The notes beneath the pieces were generated by a model. That model was not told the origin of the DNA. It ran no database searches and worked only from the letters and a program-made list of their open reading frames with translations. This document shows positions 14,700 through 26,203 of a stretch of 64,000 nt of DNA, piece after piece. Position numbers and translations under genes: made by a program. Within the stretch, counting starts at the first letter, position 1; the number at the start of each line of letters is the position of its first letter. This DNA is from Mycobacterium intermedium (GTDB taxonomy: Bacteria; Actinomycetota; Actinomycetes; Mycobacteriales; Mycobacteriaceae): the NCBI RefSeq assembly GCF_002086275.1, contig NZ_MVHT01000015.1:17758-81757 (forward strand), written 5' to 3'.

Positions 14700-15874
14700 G
14701 ACGTGACCACCGAGAACCGCCCGGTGTCTCCGTCGCGCAGATCGATCGGAATCAGCCGCGCATCCCATCCCTGCGGAATGTCATCGAGCACCGCCGCGGT
14801 CACCAGCACTTGCTCGGCCGACTCGGCCACCGACGCCAAGGCCTGGCGCCGCGCGGAATCCAATTCGGCGAACACATCGTCGAGCAACAACACCGGTTCA
14901 CTCCCTTCGGCACGCAACAGTTCGTAGGCCGCCAACCGCAGAGCCACCGCGAACGACCACGATTCGCCGTGGCTTGCAAAGCCTTTAGCGGGTTGATCGC
15001 CGAGGCGTAATTCCAAATCGTCACGGTGTGGGCCCACCAGACACACGCCGCGTTCCAATTCGGCGTCTCGACGGGCGGCCAGAGCCGCGAGCAGGCTGGC
15101 TTCCAGCAATTCACGATCGGCCCCCGCGCCCGGACCGGCGGGACCAGCGGGGGCACCGCCCGTCACCGCGTCCGTGCTGGCGCGGTAACCGATTGCGGCC
15201 GAACGTGATTCCGGCGCCAACAGCTGGTAGGCCTTCTCCACTTCCGGTGCCAATTCGTTGACCAGGTTGATCCGTGCGGCCATCAATTCGGCGCCGAACT
15301 CGGCGAGCCGGCTGTCCCAGACGTCCAGCGTGTCCAGCGCACTGTTGTCGCCGCGGTACCGCGCGCCCGACAAAGACTTCAACAACGCGGTGCGCTGGCG
15401 CACCACCTTGTCGTAATCGGCGCGCAGGGCAGCAACCGCCGGGCGGCGCACGGTCGCCAGATCGTCAAGGTAGCGGCGGCGGTCAGCCGGGTCACCGCGC
15501 ACCAGCGTCAGGTCTTCCGGGGCAAACAACACGGCGCGGAGTACACCGACCACCTCACGCGTGCTGCGCACCGGTGACCGATTCAGCCGAGCTTTGTTAG
15601 CCCGTCCAGCGGCGATCTCCAGATCGATCGCGCATTCCCTGCCCTCGTTGACGACGATGGTCGAAACCACCGCACGATCGGCGCCCGCCCGGATCAACGG
15701 TGCATCCGTACCGACCCGGTGTGAGCCGAGAGTGCTCGAATACCAAATCGCCTCAATGAGATTCGTTTTGCCAAAACCATTGCGACCAACGAACACCGTC
15801 CGGCCCGGGAGCAATTCGAGGTCGGCGTTGGCCCAGGACCGGAAATCACGCAGTCCCAACTGCCGGATATACAC
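14696..15874 (-). CDS. recF: DNA replication and repair protein RecF
   Basis: 392 residues of the RecF/SMC-like ABC ATPase family. The Walker A motif is [11 protein letters not shown] (residues 29-38), the signature region lies around [10 protein letters not shown], and the Walker B is [13 protein letters not shown]. RecF helps load RecA at gapped DNA and stalled forks. The start codon abuts the dnaN stop (15875) and the end overlaps the DUF721 gene, so the three are probably translationally coupled. Confidence 0.97.
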   Translation of the reverse strand: MYIRQLGLRDFRSWANADLELLPGRTVFVGRNGFGKTNLIEAIWYSSTLGSHRVGTDAPLIRAGADRAVVSTIVVNEGRECAIDLEIAAGRANKARLNRSPVRSTREVVGVLRAVLFAPEDLTLVRGDPADRRRYLDDLATVRRPAVAALRADYDKVVRQRTALLKSLSGARYRGDNSALDTLDVWDSRLAEFGAELMAARINLVNELAPEVEKAYQLLAPESRSAAIGYRASTDAVTGGAPAGPAGPGAGADRELLEASLLAALAARRDAELERGVCLVGPHRDDLELRLGDQPAKGFASHGESWSFAVALRLAAYELLRAEGSEPVLLLDDVFAELDSARRQALASVAESAEQVLVTAAVLDDIPQGWDARLIPIDLRDGDTGRFSVVTS

Positions 15875-17074
15875 CTATCCGGGCAACCGAACCGGCATCA
15901 GCAGGTACACGTAATCCGTCGGCACCGCCTGGAACGGCCCCGGTCCGGTCGCAACCTCGTCGTCTGCCGTCGCCGGCCGCAGCAGCGCCGGCTTGCCCGG
16001 GGTGGTGAAGCCGAACGACACCTTCTCCGAGTGCAATGACTGCAATCCGTCGGTCAGGTAGTTCGGGTTGAAGGCGATGGTCAGCGGGTCGCCGGCGAAA
16101 TCCACGGCGAGGTCTTCTTCCGCACGTCCAACATCGTCGGCGCCGGCCGAAAGCCGCAACGAGCCTTCGCTGAATTCCATCCGGACTTGAGCGCCCCGGT
16201 CGGCGACCAACGCAACCAGCTTGATCGCTTCGGTCAACTCCGCCACGTCGATGGTCGCCACCGCGGTGTGCTGCGCCGGCAGTAGCTGGCGGAACTTGGG
16301 GAACTCCGCATCGAGTAGCCGAGTTGTGCTGCGTTTGCCATTGCCGGTGATGCCCAGCAGGCCCTCTTTGCCGACGGCCGCCCCGGCACCCAACGACAAC
16401 CGAACCTCCGAACCGTCGGTGCCCGTCTTCGCGGCTTCGGCCAACGTCTTGGCCGGCACCAGCACCGCAGCCTCGACGTCGGGAGACAACGCCGTCCAGG
16501 TCAGTTCTCTGACGGCCAGCCGGAACCTGTCGGTCGCCGCCAAAACCACCGTCTCGCCGGAGATCTCGACCCGGATGCCGGTGAGCATGGGCAGCGTGTC
16601 GTCACGGCCGGCCGCGATCGCGACCTGGCTGATCGCCTCGGCGAACAACTCCGACGGCAGAGTGCCTGTATCTTCCGGCAACGTCGGCAACGTCGGGTAG
16701 TCCTCGACCGCCATCGTCGGCAACGAGAATCTGGCATTACCGCACGTCAGCGCGACGCGGTTGCCGTCCACGTAAAAGTCGACCGGCTTGTTGGGCAATG
16801 CCCGGGTGATGTCAGACAACAACCGCCCGGATACCAAAACACTTCCCGGAGAAGCGATTTCGGCGGCAATCTGCACCTCGGCCGAGACCTCGTAGTCGAA
16901 CCCGGAGATGGTCAAGCCGTCGTCGGAACCGGTCAACAACACTCCGGAGAGTACGGGCACCGTCGGCCGGGTGGGCAGATTCTTGGCCACCCATGAAACC
17001 GCTTCGGCGAACGACTCGCGTACCACACGGAATTTCAAATCGGTGAGGCCAGCTCGTGTCGTAGCCGCGTCCAT
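15875..17074 (-). CDS. dnaN: DNA polymerase III beta sliding clamp
   Basis: 399 residues (402 in M. tuberculosis), with three clamp subdomains of about 125 residues each; the dimer rings DNA and tethers the replicase. Recognisable stretches are [26 protein letters not shown] and [23 protein letters not shown], with the hydrophobic-pocket C-terminus [10 protein letters not shown]. It lies downstream of oriC and runs directly into recF. Confidence 0.98.
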   Translation of the reverse strand: MDAATTRAGLTDLKFRVVRESFAEAVSWVAKNLPTRPTVPVLSGVLLTGSDDGLTISGFDYEVSAEVQIAAEIASPGSVLVSGRLLSDITRALPNKPVDFYVDGNRVALTCGNARFSLPTMAVEDYPTLPTLPEDTGTLPSELFAEAISQVAIAAGRDDTLPMLTGIRVEISGETVVLAATDRFRLAVRELTWTALSPDVEAAVLVPAKTLAEAAKTGTDGSEVRLSLGAGAAVGKEGLLGITGNGKRSTTRLLDAEFPKFRQLLPAQHTAVATIDVAELTEAIKLVALVADRGAQVRMEFSEGSLRLSAGADDVGRAEEDLAVDFAGDPLTIAFNPNYLTDGLQSLHSEKVSFGFTTPGKPALLRPATADDEVATGPGPFQAVPTDYVYLLMPVRLPG

Positions 17075-17298
17075 TGCGTCCCTTCACCTCACGATGGGTA
17101 CCAATCCAGGGGCTAGCTTCCCCCCGCTAGCTCGGGGACTTTCGGTGCTGAGCGCCGATGACACCTGCGTCGCGACGCCGACACTGCAGTCGAAGAACAA
17201 CCGTAGATCTTCTAGCCCGAACTTGAAAGCTACCGGTTACGGGTGACACGCAGGTCAACTGGTCCGGCGAAAGGCGCCTGTTGAGCGGGTGTCCCCAG

Positions 17299-17324
17299 CG
17301 TTGTTCTTCAACGAAGAAACAACG
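17299..17324. repeat. Inverted repeat in oriC
   Basis: CGTTGTTCTTC (17299-17309) faces GAAGAAACAACG (17313-17324), identical arms except for one extra A. A further copy of the core GAAGAACAAC occurs at 17192-17201. It is not a DnaA box; it could bind another origin factor or regulate dnaN. Confidence 0.5.
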
Positions 17325-17507
17325 GAGAGATCTCAATATCAGTATTAAGGGGTGTGGATCCTGGGGATACGTGCGTCTTGCCGCTGCTAGGCGGCGGGGC
17401 GGGGCTGTGGATTGCGGCGTGGAAAGTTGTGTGGTTCAGCTGGACGGGCTGGGGAAGACGGGCGGCTGTGGACGATCGGCCGAGTTCTTCACTCCAGTAT
17501 TGAGTGG

Positions 17508-17516
17508 TTGTCCACA
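17508..17516 (+). promoter_or_regulatory. Consensus DnaA box in oriC
   Basis: TTGTCCACA, the mycobacterial consensus DnaA-binding 9-mer. It is about 50 bp from the A+T-rich run that ends the origin on the dnaA side. Confidence 0.85.
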
Positions 17517-17610
17517 GGGCTGCACACAACGCGATGCTGTGATTGATGTGACTGGCGGGGGAGAAGTTTTTTGAAAAAAATTACCGTCAGGACGCGCGGA
17601 TGTGGTGGAT

Positions 17611-19095
17611 TCAGCGCTTGGCGCGTTGCCGGATGCGGGTTGTGAGCTCTTTGACGTGATCGAAGACCTCACGGCGCTCGGCCATTTCGGACAGGATCTT
17701 GCGCTGGGCGTACATCACGGTGGTGTGGTCGCGACCGAACGCCTGGCCGATCTTGGGCAACGACAGATCGGTGAGTTCTCGACACAGGTACATCGCGATC
17801 TGGCGCGACTGCGCCAAGGCGCGGGTCTTACCCGGCCCGCGTAATTCCTCGACCGTGGTGTCGAAGTACTCGGCGGTCGCGGCCATGATGGCCGCCGCGC
17901 TGATCTGCATCGTGCTGGCGTCGGCGATCAGGTCGCGCAACACGATCTCGGCGAGGGCCTTGTCGATCGGGGTCTTGTTCAGCGAGGCGAACGCGGTGAC
18001 CCGGATGAGCGCTCCCTCGAGCTCACGGATGTTGCGTTCGATGCTGCTGGCGATGAGTTCCAGCACGTCGTCGGGAACAGCGAGCCGCTCCATTTGTGCT
18101 TTCTTGCGCAGGATCGCGATCCGGGTTTCCAACTCGGGCGGCTGAACGTCGGTGATCAGCCCCCACTCGAACCGCGTCCGGAGCCGGTCTTCCAGCGTGG
18201 CCAGTTGTTTGGGAGGCCGGTCGGAGGAGATGACGATCTGCTTGTTCGCGTTGTGCAGCGTGTTGAAGGTGTGGAAGAACTCCTCTTGGATGCCTTCTTT
18301 GCCTTCGATGAACTGGATGTCGTCGACGAGCAGCACGTCGACGTCGCGGTAGCTGCGCTTGAAGGCCACCTTGCGGTCGTCGCGCAGCGAGTTGATGAAG
18401 TCGTTGGTGAACTCTTCGGTGGAGACGTACTTGACCCGCATGCCGGGGAACAGGCGCTGAGCGTAGTTGCCGGCGGCGTGCAACAGGTGGGTCTTGCCCA
18501 ATCCTGACTCGCCCCAGATGAACAGCGGGTTGTAAGCCCGTGCCGGTGCTTCGGCGATCGCCAAGGTGGCGGCGTGGGCGAAGCGGTTGGAGGCCCCGAT
18601 CACGAACGTGTCGAAGGTGTAGCGGCGGTTGAGGCTGGTGCCGCTGGCGGTAGTGGTGTCGTTGCTGCGGGGGCGCTCCGTGAAGTACGTCGGCCAGTTC
18701 TGCTGGGTGGTGTCCAGGGTCTCGCCGCGCTCGGGGGTCTCAGGGATTTCGTTGCCGACTTCGGTGTCCGGTTCCGGCCCGGTCGATTTGTCGTCGTCGG
18801 TTGGCGGCGGCGCGATGCGGACCCCGAGTTGGATTTGCTGTCCCAGCCGGCGACTGAGTGCATCGGTGATTGGTGTTCGCAGGTGGCGTTCGATCTCGTT
18901 CTGGACGAAGCTGCTCGGCACCGACAGCAGGGCAAAGCCCTCGACGATGGTGAGTGGTTGGACGAGGTTCAACCATGCTCTTTGTTGGGGAGTCAGCGGG
19001 TTGGTCAGTGTCGTCCCATTGGTCGAGTCCCCGTTGAGCTCGGAGACGACCGCGTTCCACACAGTGGCGAATCCAGAACCAGGGTCATCGGTCAA
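17611..19095 (-). CDS. dnaA: Chromosomal replication initiator protein DnaA
   Basis: 494 residues. Domain I covers about 1-90 ([25 protein letters not shown]), followed by a variable acidic linker. The AAA+ domain III contains Walker [12 protein letters not shown] and Walker [10 protein letters not shown]. Domain IV has the DnaA signature [14 protein letters not shown], which contacts DnaA boxes. The TTG at 19095 was chosen because it gives the conserved start TDDPGSGF and has GGGAGA eight bases upstream. Another TTG at 19137 lacks a good ribosome site. Confidence 0.97.
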   Translation of the reverse strand: MTDDPGSGFATVWNAVVSELNGDSTNGTTLTNPLTPQQRAWLNLVQPLTIVEGFALLSVPSSFVQNEIERHLRTPITDALSRRLGQQIQLGVRIAPPPTDDDKSTGPEPDTEVGNEIPETPERGETLDTTQQNWPTYFTERPRSNDTTTASGTSLNRRYTFDTFVIGASNRFAHAATLAIAEAPARAYNPLFIWGESGLGKTHLLHAAGNYAQRLFPGMRVKYVSTEEFTNDFINSLRDDRKVAFKRSYRDVDVLLVDDIQFIEGKEGIQEEFFHTFNTLHNANKQIVISSDRPPKQLATLEDRLRTRFEWGLITDVQPPELETRIAILRKKAQMERLAVPDDVLELIASSIERNIRELEGALIRVTAFASLNKTPIDKALAEIVLRDLIADASTMQISAAAIMAATAEYFDTTVEELRGPGKTRALAQSRQIAMYLCRELTDLSLPKIGQAFGRDHTTVMYAQRKILSEMAERREVFDHVKELTTRIRQRAKR

Positions 19096-19672
19096 CGACG
19101 CATCTCCCTGGTTCTCGCTTAACTCCCGGCTGGCCAACGACGCTAATCGAGGTGCCGTTGACTACGAAGCAACTGTCCACAGTGTTATCCACAGATGTGG
19201 AAAGGGACAGAAATAGCGCGCCGCACCTTAACCGGCAACGGCTCGCGATCTCCGGGCTGGACGACAACCGTTCGGTTGCCAGGGCAGCTAGTCGATCTGC
19301 CATCCTCGCTTCGTTGTCAACCGGTGTTTCAAGTCCAAGAGGCTTGAAACCGCACCGACCGAAGCTAACAGTTTTCGGTGCGGCTGCCAACCGTTGTTTT
19401 TCGTTCGAGGCGAGTTCTTCGCGTCCGGGACTGCCGGTGAGAATCATTGCGTTATTGATTGAGCTGGATGTGATTTGGGCCGGACCAGCGTTGACCAGGT
19501 TTGACCTGCCGAAGGCGGGTCAGTACCCTCAAACAGTCGCCCGAAAGTCGGCGATACGGCTGCGACCCAGAGCTCGCCTCTGGGGACCGCGCCGGCCAGC
19601 AGCGAGACACCTCTGACCGACGAGCCAATCCGGCGGCCGGATGGTGATGCCAGAGACACCAAGGAGTATCCC
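19096..19672. other. dnaA-rpmH divergent promoter region
   Basis: 577 bp without a convincing gene. Next to dnaA it carries two tandem DnaA boxes (19173-19181 CTGTCCACA, one mismatch; 19185-19193 TTATCCACA, perfect), suggesting autoregulation. Nearer rpmH there is a 9-bp hairpin at 19503-19523 (TGACCTGCC/GGCGGGTCA with one G-T pair). Confidence 0.7.
19173..19193 (+). promoter_or_regulatory. Tandem DnaA boxes upstream of dnaA
   Basis: CTGTCCACA and TTATCCACA are separated by three bases, about 80-100 bp upstream of the dnaA start codon. DnaA commonly represses its own promoter through such sites. Confidence 0.7.
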
Positions 19673-19816
19673 GTGGCCAAGGGCAAGCGGACCTTCCAGC
19701 CGAACAACCGGCGCCGAGCCCGCGTTCACGGATTCCGGCTGCGGATGCGTACTCGTGCTGGGCGGGCCATCGTGTCCAGCCGGCGCCGCAAGGGCCGCCG
19801 CGCCTTGACTGCCTGA
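19673..19816 (+). CDS. rpmH: 50S ribosomal protein L34
   Basis: 47 residues, extremely basic: [20 protein letters not shown] at the start, then a [18 protein letters not shown] tail. This is the standard actinobacterial L34 length and sequence. The GTG start is preceded by a perfect AAGGAG six bases upstream. It is the first gene of the rpmH-rnpA-yidD-yidC-jag-rsmG-parA-parB block and divergent from dnaA. Confidence 0.98.
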   Translation: MAKGKRTFQPNNRRRARVHGFRLRMRTRAGRAIVSSRRRKGRRALTA

Positions 19817-19839
19817 TTGCACCGTCGGGTTTCTTAGCG

Positions 19840-20202
19840 GTGTTATCCGCGCGCAACCGCATGAGGCGGTCGACTGAGTTCGACGCGACGGTGAAATACG
19901 GCATACGTGCCGTTCAGCCCAACATCGTCGTGCATGTGCGCCGAGCTGGTGACGACGAACCGGGGGAGGCCCCGCACGTTGGCCTGATCATTCCCAAGCG
20001 GGTTGGTACCGCGGTCGAGCGGCATCGGGTGGCACGTCGTCTGCGGCACGTTGCCCGGGACATGGTGGATGATCTGGATCCGCGTGATCGGGTGGTGATC
20101 CGCGCGTTGCCGAGCAGCCGGCAGGTCTCGTCGGCGAGGTTTGAGCAACAGTTGCGCAGGGGCTTGAGACGGGCCTGCGAGTTGGCGGGTACCGACCGGT
20201 GA
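19840..20202 (+). CDS. rnpA: Ribonuclease P protein component
   Basis: 120 residues with a GTG start ([19 protein letters not shown]). The RNase P protein signature is [17 protein letters not shown], and the C-terminus is basic. It binds the RNA subunit and helps recognise tRNA 5' leaders. It lies 23 bp after rpmH and its stop overlaps the yidD start (GTGA). Confidence 0.96.
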   Translation: MLSARNRMRRSTEFDATVKYGIRAVQPNIVVHVRRAGDDEPGEAPHVGLIIPKRVGTAVERHRVARRLRHVARDMVDDLDPRDRVVIRALPSSRQVSSARFEQQLRRGLRRACELAGTDR

Positions 20203-20543
20203 CATTGTTGACGGGCAGGTTGACGGGCAGCCCAAGGCGTGCGGTCCGGTCCGCCGGTGCCGTAGTAGTGCGCGGGCTGATTTTCCTGATCCAGCTCTAT
20301 CGCCATATGGTGTCGCCATTACGACCGGCGTCGTGTCGCTTTGTGCCTACCTGCAGTCAGTACGCGGTCGACGCGCTCACGGAGTACGGACTATTTCGCG
20401 GCGGGTGGTTGGCCGCGGTCCGGCTGGCCAAGTGCGGGCCTTGGCACCGGGGAGGATGGGACCCGATACCGGAGCGACACGAGTTAGCAGATGCCAGCTG
20501 GGCTGACCCAGCGGCGCGAGGGGAGAACGAGTCTTTTGTTTGA
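20199..20543 (+). CDS. yidD: Membrane protein insertion efficiency factor YidD
   Basis: 114 residues with an amphipathic or hydrophobic N-terminal stretch ([20 protein letters not shown]) and the family core [19 protein letters not shown] with its conserved Cys residues. A GGWDPIP motif lies near the C-terminus. It is thought to help YidC-dependent insertion. The GTG start overlaps rnpA, and the 3' end overlaps the yidC start by eight bases. Confidence 0.94.
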   Translation: MTLLTGRLTGSPRRAVRSAGAVVVRGLIFLIQLYRHMVSPLRPASCRFVPTCSQYAVDALTEYGLFRGGWLAAVRLAKCGPWHRGGWDPIPERHELADASWADPAARGENESFV

Positions 20544-21645
20544 TTTCTTCAGCTTGGACTTCATCTACTACCCGGTGTCGTGGATCATGTGGGTTTGGTA
20601 CAAGCTGTTCAGCTTTGTGCTGGGGCCGGCCAACTTCTTCGCCTGGGCCTTGTCGGTGATGTTCCTGGTGTTCACCTTGCGGGCGCTGCTGTACAAGCCC
20701 TTCGTGCGCCAGATCCGCACCACCCGCCAGATGCAGGAACTGCAACCCCAGATCAAGGCGCTGCAGAAGAAGTACGGCAAGGACCGTCAGCGCATGGCGC
20801 TCGAGATGCAGAAGCTGCAGCGCGAACACGGATTCAATCCGATCCTGGGATGCCTGCCGATGCTTGCTCAGATCCCGGTGTTCCTGGGCCTGTATCACGT
20901 GTTGCGGTCGTTCAACCGGACGACCGGCGGGATCGGTCTGCAGCAACTGACCGTCGAACAGAACGCGAGCCTGGGCAACTACGTGTTCACGGCGACCGAC
21001 GTCCAAAACTTCTTGAAAGCCAACTTGTTCGGCGCTCCGATCGGGGCGTCCATGACCCAGAGCGGCGGGTTGGACGCGTTCGAGCACTACAACCAGATGG
21101 CGGTCATCGCTGTCGGCGTTCCGGTGATGATCCTGGCCGGTGTCGCGACGTACTTCAACAGCCGGGCATCGGTGGCCCGGCAGAGCCCGGAGGCCGCGGC
21201 CAACCCGCAGACGGCGTTGATGAACAAGATGGCGTTGTACGTCTTCCCCCTCGGCGTGATCGTCGGCGGACCCTTCCTGCCGCTGGCCATCATCCTGTAC
21301 TGGTTCGCCAACAACATCTGGACGTTCGGTCAGCAGCACTATGTGTTCGGCATGATCGAAAAGGAAGAAGAAGCCAAGAAGCAGCAGGCTTTGGAACGCC
21401 GCGCTGCGAACGCACCGGCGCCGGGGGCGAAGCCCAAGCGGAATGTCAAAGCGGCACGGTCGAGCGAAACCGACGAGTCAGCGAGCGAGGCAGACGGCGA
21501 CACGGCCACCCCCTCGGAGCCGGATGCTGATGAGCGGCCGACAGAAGTTCGGTCGAAGACGAGAGCGGAACGGCCGACGGGCACTGGCCCGACCAACCGA
21601 ACCCCCCGACCCGGGGCGCGGCCCAGCAAGAAGCGCAAACGCTGA
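20536..21645 (+). CDS. yidC: Membrane protein insertase YidC
   Basis: 369 residues of the Oxa1/YidC/Alb3 family. Transmembrane helices are visible at [75 protein letters not shown] and [19 protein letters not shown] segments. A charged coiled hairpin ([20 protein letters not shown]) and a long basic, disordered tail ending KKRKR are also present. The TTG at 20536 was chosen because GAGGGGAGA lies about ten bases upstream and the protein then starts [13 protein letters not shown]. An ATG at 20491 would overlap yidD further. Confidence 0.95.
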   Translation: MFDFFSLDFIYYPVSWIMWVWYKLFSFVLGPANFFAWALSVMFLVFTLRALLYKPFVRQIRTTRQMQELQPQIKALQKKYGKDRQRMALEMQKLQREHGFNPILGCLPMLAQIPVFLGLYHVLRSFNRTTGGIGLQQLTVEQNASLGNYVFTATDVQNFLKANLFGAPIGASMTQSGGLDAFEHYNQMAVIAVGVPVMILAGVATYFNSRASVARQSPEAAANPQTALMNKMALYVFPLGVIVGGPFLPLAIILYWFANNIWTFGQQHYVFGMIEKEEEAKKQQALERRAANAPAPGAKPKRNVKAARSSETDESASEADGDTATPSEPDADERPTEVRSKTRAERPTGTGPTNRTPRPGARPSKKRKR

Positions 21646-21755
21646 CACCGCGGCGGCGACGTACCGGGGCGAGCCCCGAGCGTGGGCCACCGCCAACAGA
21701 ACGCTTGAGAACAGCATCGCGACAACGCGAATACCTGTGGAGAGGGAGAGAGACC

Positions 21756-22322
21756 ATGACGGAAGCCGACACCACCGAACTTGCTGACGAAGCGGCAACC
21801 ACACCCGACCGGGAGGACACCGCGGCTGCGCCTGACAGCGCGGTCGAGGATTCCGATCTCGAAGAGCGGTTGGTGGCCGAGGGTGAGATCGCCGGCGACT
21901 ATCTCGAAGAGCTGTTGGACCTGCTGGACTTCGACGGCGACATCGACCTCGACGTCGAGGGCAACCGTGCGGTCGTGAGCATCGATGGCAGCAACGACCT
22001 GAATAAGTTGGTGGGTCGCGGTGGTGAGGTGTTGGACGCGTTGCAAGAACTCACCCGGCTGGCCGTGCACCAGAAGACCGGTGTGCGTAGCCGGCTGATG
22101 CTGGACATCGCGAGTTGGCGGCGCCGGCGGCGTGAGGAGCTGGCCGCCCTAGGCGACAAGGTTGCCCGACGGGTGGCACAGACCGGCAAGCGCGAAGAGC
22201 TGTCACCGATGACGCCGTTCGAGCGCAAGATCGTTCACGACGCGGTTGCGGCGGTGCCCGGGGTGCATAGCGAGAGCGAGGGTGTGGAGCCGTCGCGTCG
22301 CGTGGTTATCTTGCGCGACTAA
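21756..22322 (+). CDS. jag: Jag/KhpB-like RNA-binding protein (KH and R3H domains)
   Basis: 188 residues. After an acidic N-terminus there is a KH domain (GNRAVVSIDGSNDLNKLVGRGG, including the GxxG-like loop VGRGG) and an R3H domain (MTPFERKIVHDAVAAVPGVHSES). Homologues bind RNA and link to cell-wall and division control in Gram-positive bacteria. The ATG is preceded by GAGGGAGAG. It lies between yidC and rsmG, as in all mycobacteria I know. Confidence 0.93.
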   Translation: MTEADTTELADEAATTPDREDTAAAPDSAVEDSDLEERLVAEGEIAGDYLEELLDLLDFDGDIDLDVEGNRAVVSIDGSNDLNKLVGRGGEVLDALQELTRLAVHQKTGVRSRLMLDIASWRRRRREELAALGDKVARRVAQTGKREELSPMTPFERKIVHDAVAAVPGVHSESEGVEPSRRVVILRD

Positions 22323-22380
22323 CCCGTGCGGTAATCGGAATCGATCCGTGACGACGAGCAGCAGACTTACATACGTGTAG

Positions 22381-24085
<1,705 letters not shown>

Positions 24086-24089
<4 letters not shown>

Positions 24090-25081
24090 GCATGAGCCAG
24101 ATGTCACGTCGCAAAGGCGGTTTGGGCCGCGGCCTGGCTTCGTTGATTCCTACCGCGCCGGCGGAGGGTGAGGAAGGCCCCGCCGCGTTCGGCCCCCGGA
24201 TGGGGTCCGCGGCCGCTGACGTCGTCATCGGCGGACCGCTGCCGAGTGCCGACTCGATCGGTGCGGTGTATCGCGAGATTTCCCCTTCCGACATCGAACC
24301 CAACCCACGTCAGCCGAGGCAGGTGTTCGACGAGGAGGCGTTGGCGGAACTCGTGCACTCGATCCGAGAGTTCGGCCTCTTGCAGCCGATCGTCGTGCGG
24401 GCGGTGCCGGGCTCGGCGAGCGGAGCGCGCTACCAAATAGTGATGGGGGAGCGGCGGTGGCGTGCCGCGCAGGAAGCCGGGCTGGCCACCATTCCCGCGA
24501 TCGTGCGCGAGACGGGTGACGACAACCTGCTCCGGGACGCTCTCCTCGAGAACATCCACCGGGTACAGCTGAACCCCTTGGAAGAGGCGGCGGCATACCA
24601 ACAGCTGCTCGACGAGTTCGGGGTCACCCACGACGAACTGGCTTCGCGCATCGGCCGGTCACGTCCGCTGATCACCAACATGATCCGGCTGCTCAAGTTG
24701 CCCATTCCGGTCCAGCGCAGGGTGGCCGCCGGCGTGTTGTCGGCCGGTCATGCCCGCGCCCTGCTGTCGCTGGAGGCGGGTCCGGAAGCGCAAGAAGAGT
24801 TGGCCAGCAGGATCGTCGCGGAGGGCCTCTCGGTGCGAGCCACCGAGGAAGCGGTGACGATTGCCAATCACGAATCCAAGAATTCGAGCACCCCGTCGGC
24901 GCCGCGGCGCAAGCCGATCCACATGCCCGGGCTCCAAGACGTTGCTGAAAAGCTGTCCAACGCCTTCGACACCCGCGTGTCCGTGAGCCTCGGCAAACGC
25001 AAGGGCAAGATCGTGGTGGAGTTCGGGTCGGTCGACGATCTGCAGCGGATCGTCGAATTGATGACCTCTGACCGGTCCTGA
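24086..25081 (+). CDS. parB: Chromosome partitioning protein ParB
   Basis: 331 residues. The ParA-stimulating N-terminus ([15 protein letters not shown]) is followed by the CTP-binding ParB/Srx domain with [12 protein letters not shown] and [18 protein letters not shown] helix-turn-helix ([23 protein letters not shown]) reads parS, and a C-terminal dimerisation region ends the protein. It loads as a CTP-dependent clamp at the two parS sites. The start overlaps the parA stop (ATGA). Confidence 0.97.
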
Positions 25082-25432
25082 GCGGTCCCGAATAGCTCTG
25101 CACGGGCACGATCAGACATACGCTGTGATTACGTCACTGTGACAGTGCGGCCACGTGCGGCGCGGAATCACTCGGTTCCGACAGCGCAACCTTACGGAGA
25201 ACTGCTGTGCGTCAAGCTAATTCGAGATGCATCCCGATCCCGGGGCGGACTTCGGCCGGCTGGGCGGCACAGTGATGTACCCAACGCCGGGGGCGACGGT
25301 CCAATACTGGCCCGATCGCAAAGAATTCTCCTATCCTAGAGGGGTTGCCGGTGCATATCAGGACGGGCAGAGCGAGGCCAACGCAATAGCCTCGCAATGG
25401 GGGTGCGGGAGCGCACGGAGGCCAGGAGACTA
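25082..25432. other. Gap after parB with inverted repeat and possible small ORFs
   Basis: 351 bp with no recognised gene. It contains CACTGT-G-ACAGTG at 25135-25147, a perfect 6-bp inverted repeat that may be an operator or the end of the parB transcript. It also holds two doubtful short frames: a 22-codon frame starting GTG at 25206 with GGAG seven bases upstream, and the frame 25227-25433 listed separately. Confidence 0.5.
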
Positions 25433-25433
25433 G
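25227..25433 (+). CDS. Doubtful small ORF upstream of the GNAT-like gene
   Basis: A 68-codon frame (or 52 codons from the ATG at 25275) with no family I recognise. It is listed because its composition is protein-like (YPTPGATVQYWPDRKEFSYP) and its TAG stop shares a base with the GTG start of the next gene, which would allow translational coupling. The same gap could equally be an untranslated leader. Confidence 0.22.
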   Translation: MHPDPGADFGRLGGTVMYPTPGATVQYWPDRKEFSYPRGVAGAYQDGQSEANAIASQWGCGSARRPGD

Positions 25434-26182
25434 TGTCGGCTCGGATCACAGCGCTGCGGCTCGAAGCTTTCGAGCAGCTTCCCAAGCACGCACGGCGCTG
25501 CGTTTTCTGGGAAGTCGATCCCGGGGTGCTCGGTAGCGATGACCACTTGGCCGACCCCGAATTCGAAAAAGAAGCTTGGCTGTCGATGGTGATGCTCGAA
25601 TGGGGCTCGTGTGGTCAGATCGCCACCGCCGTCCCCGATGAGCGCAGCCAGGCCGAACCGCCGGTGCTGGGGTATGTGCTCTACGCCCCGCCGCGGGCAG
25701 TGCCTCGCGCCCATCGGTTCCCGACCGGCCCGGTGTCGGCCGATGCGGTTCTTCTGACATCGATGGGTACCGAGCGCGGGCAAGCCTCCGACGACCTGCC
25801 GGCGAACATGATCTCGCGGGTTATCGACGAGTTGGTCCGACGCGGTGTGCGGGCGCTGGAGGCGTTCGGCCGGACATCGGAGGCCACCGAGTTGCACCCC
25901 GCAACGGCGGAACCGGACGTTCGGCCGGTGCTGGAAGGCCTCAACGATTGTTCGGTGGAACACTGCATCATCGATGCGGACTTCTTGATCGACATGGGAT
26001 TCGTTGTGGTGGCACCACATCGGTACTTTCCGCGGCTCCGCCTGGAGCTCGAACAGCGGCTGGGTTGGAAGGCCGAGGTCGAGGCCGCGCTGGAACGCCT
26101 GCTCGAAAACGCCCAACTGCAGCAGCCGGTGGGCGCCGCCCCCACGGCGGCAAATACCTTGCGGGCCTTCAGGAATCGCTGA
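25433..26182 (+). CDS. GNAT-like conserved protein (Rv3916c-like)
   Basis: 249 residues matching the protein that follows parB in M. tuberculosis. The middle resembles a GNAT acetyltransferase core: [52 protein letters not shown] and a late DFLIDMGFVVVAPHRYFPRLRLEL, typical of the GNAT C-terminal strand pair. Substrate unknown. The GTG at 25433 was chosen because of GGAG seven bases upstream and alignment with SARITALR in homologues. It converges on cwlM. Confidence 0.88.
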   Translation: MSARITALRLEAFEQLPKHARRCVFWEVDPGVLGSDDHLADPEFEKEAWLSMVMLEWGSCGQIATAVPDERSQAEPPVLGYVLYAPPRAVPRAHRFPTGPVSADAVLLTSMGTERGQASDDLPANMISRVIDELVRRGVRALEAFGRTSEATELHPATAEPDVRPVLEGLNDCSVEHCIIDADFLIDMGFVVVAPHRYFPRLRLELEQRLGWKAEVEAALERLLENAQLQQPVGAAPTAANTLRAFRNR

Positions 26183-26203
26183 ACAAGACCGCTGACAGTT
26201 GAA

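Larger units (their letters stand above)
17075..17610. other. oriC: Chromosomal origin of replication, oriC (dnaA-dnaN gap)
   Basis: A 536-bp non-coding region between dnaN and dnaA, close in length to the mycobacterial oriC. It has a perfect DnaA box TTGTCCACA at 17508-17516, a one-mismatch box at 17467-17475 (minus strand), and TCCACA-core matches at 17353-17361 and 17406-17414. An A+T-rich run, GTTTTTTGAAAAAAATTA, lies at 17566-17583 and is a candidate unwinding element. Another AT cluster spans 17331-17348. The dnaN promoter must also be here. Confidence 0.92.
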
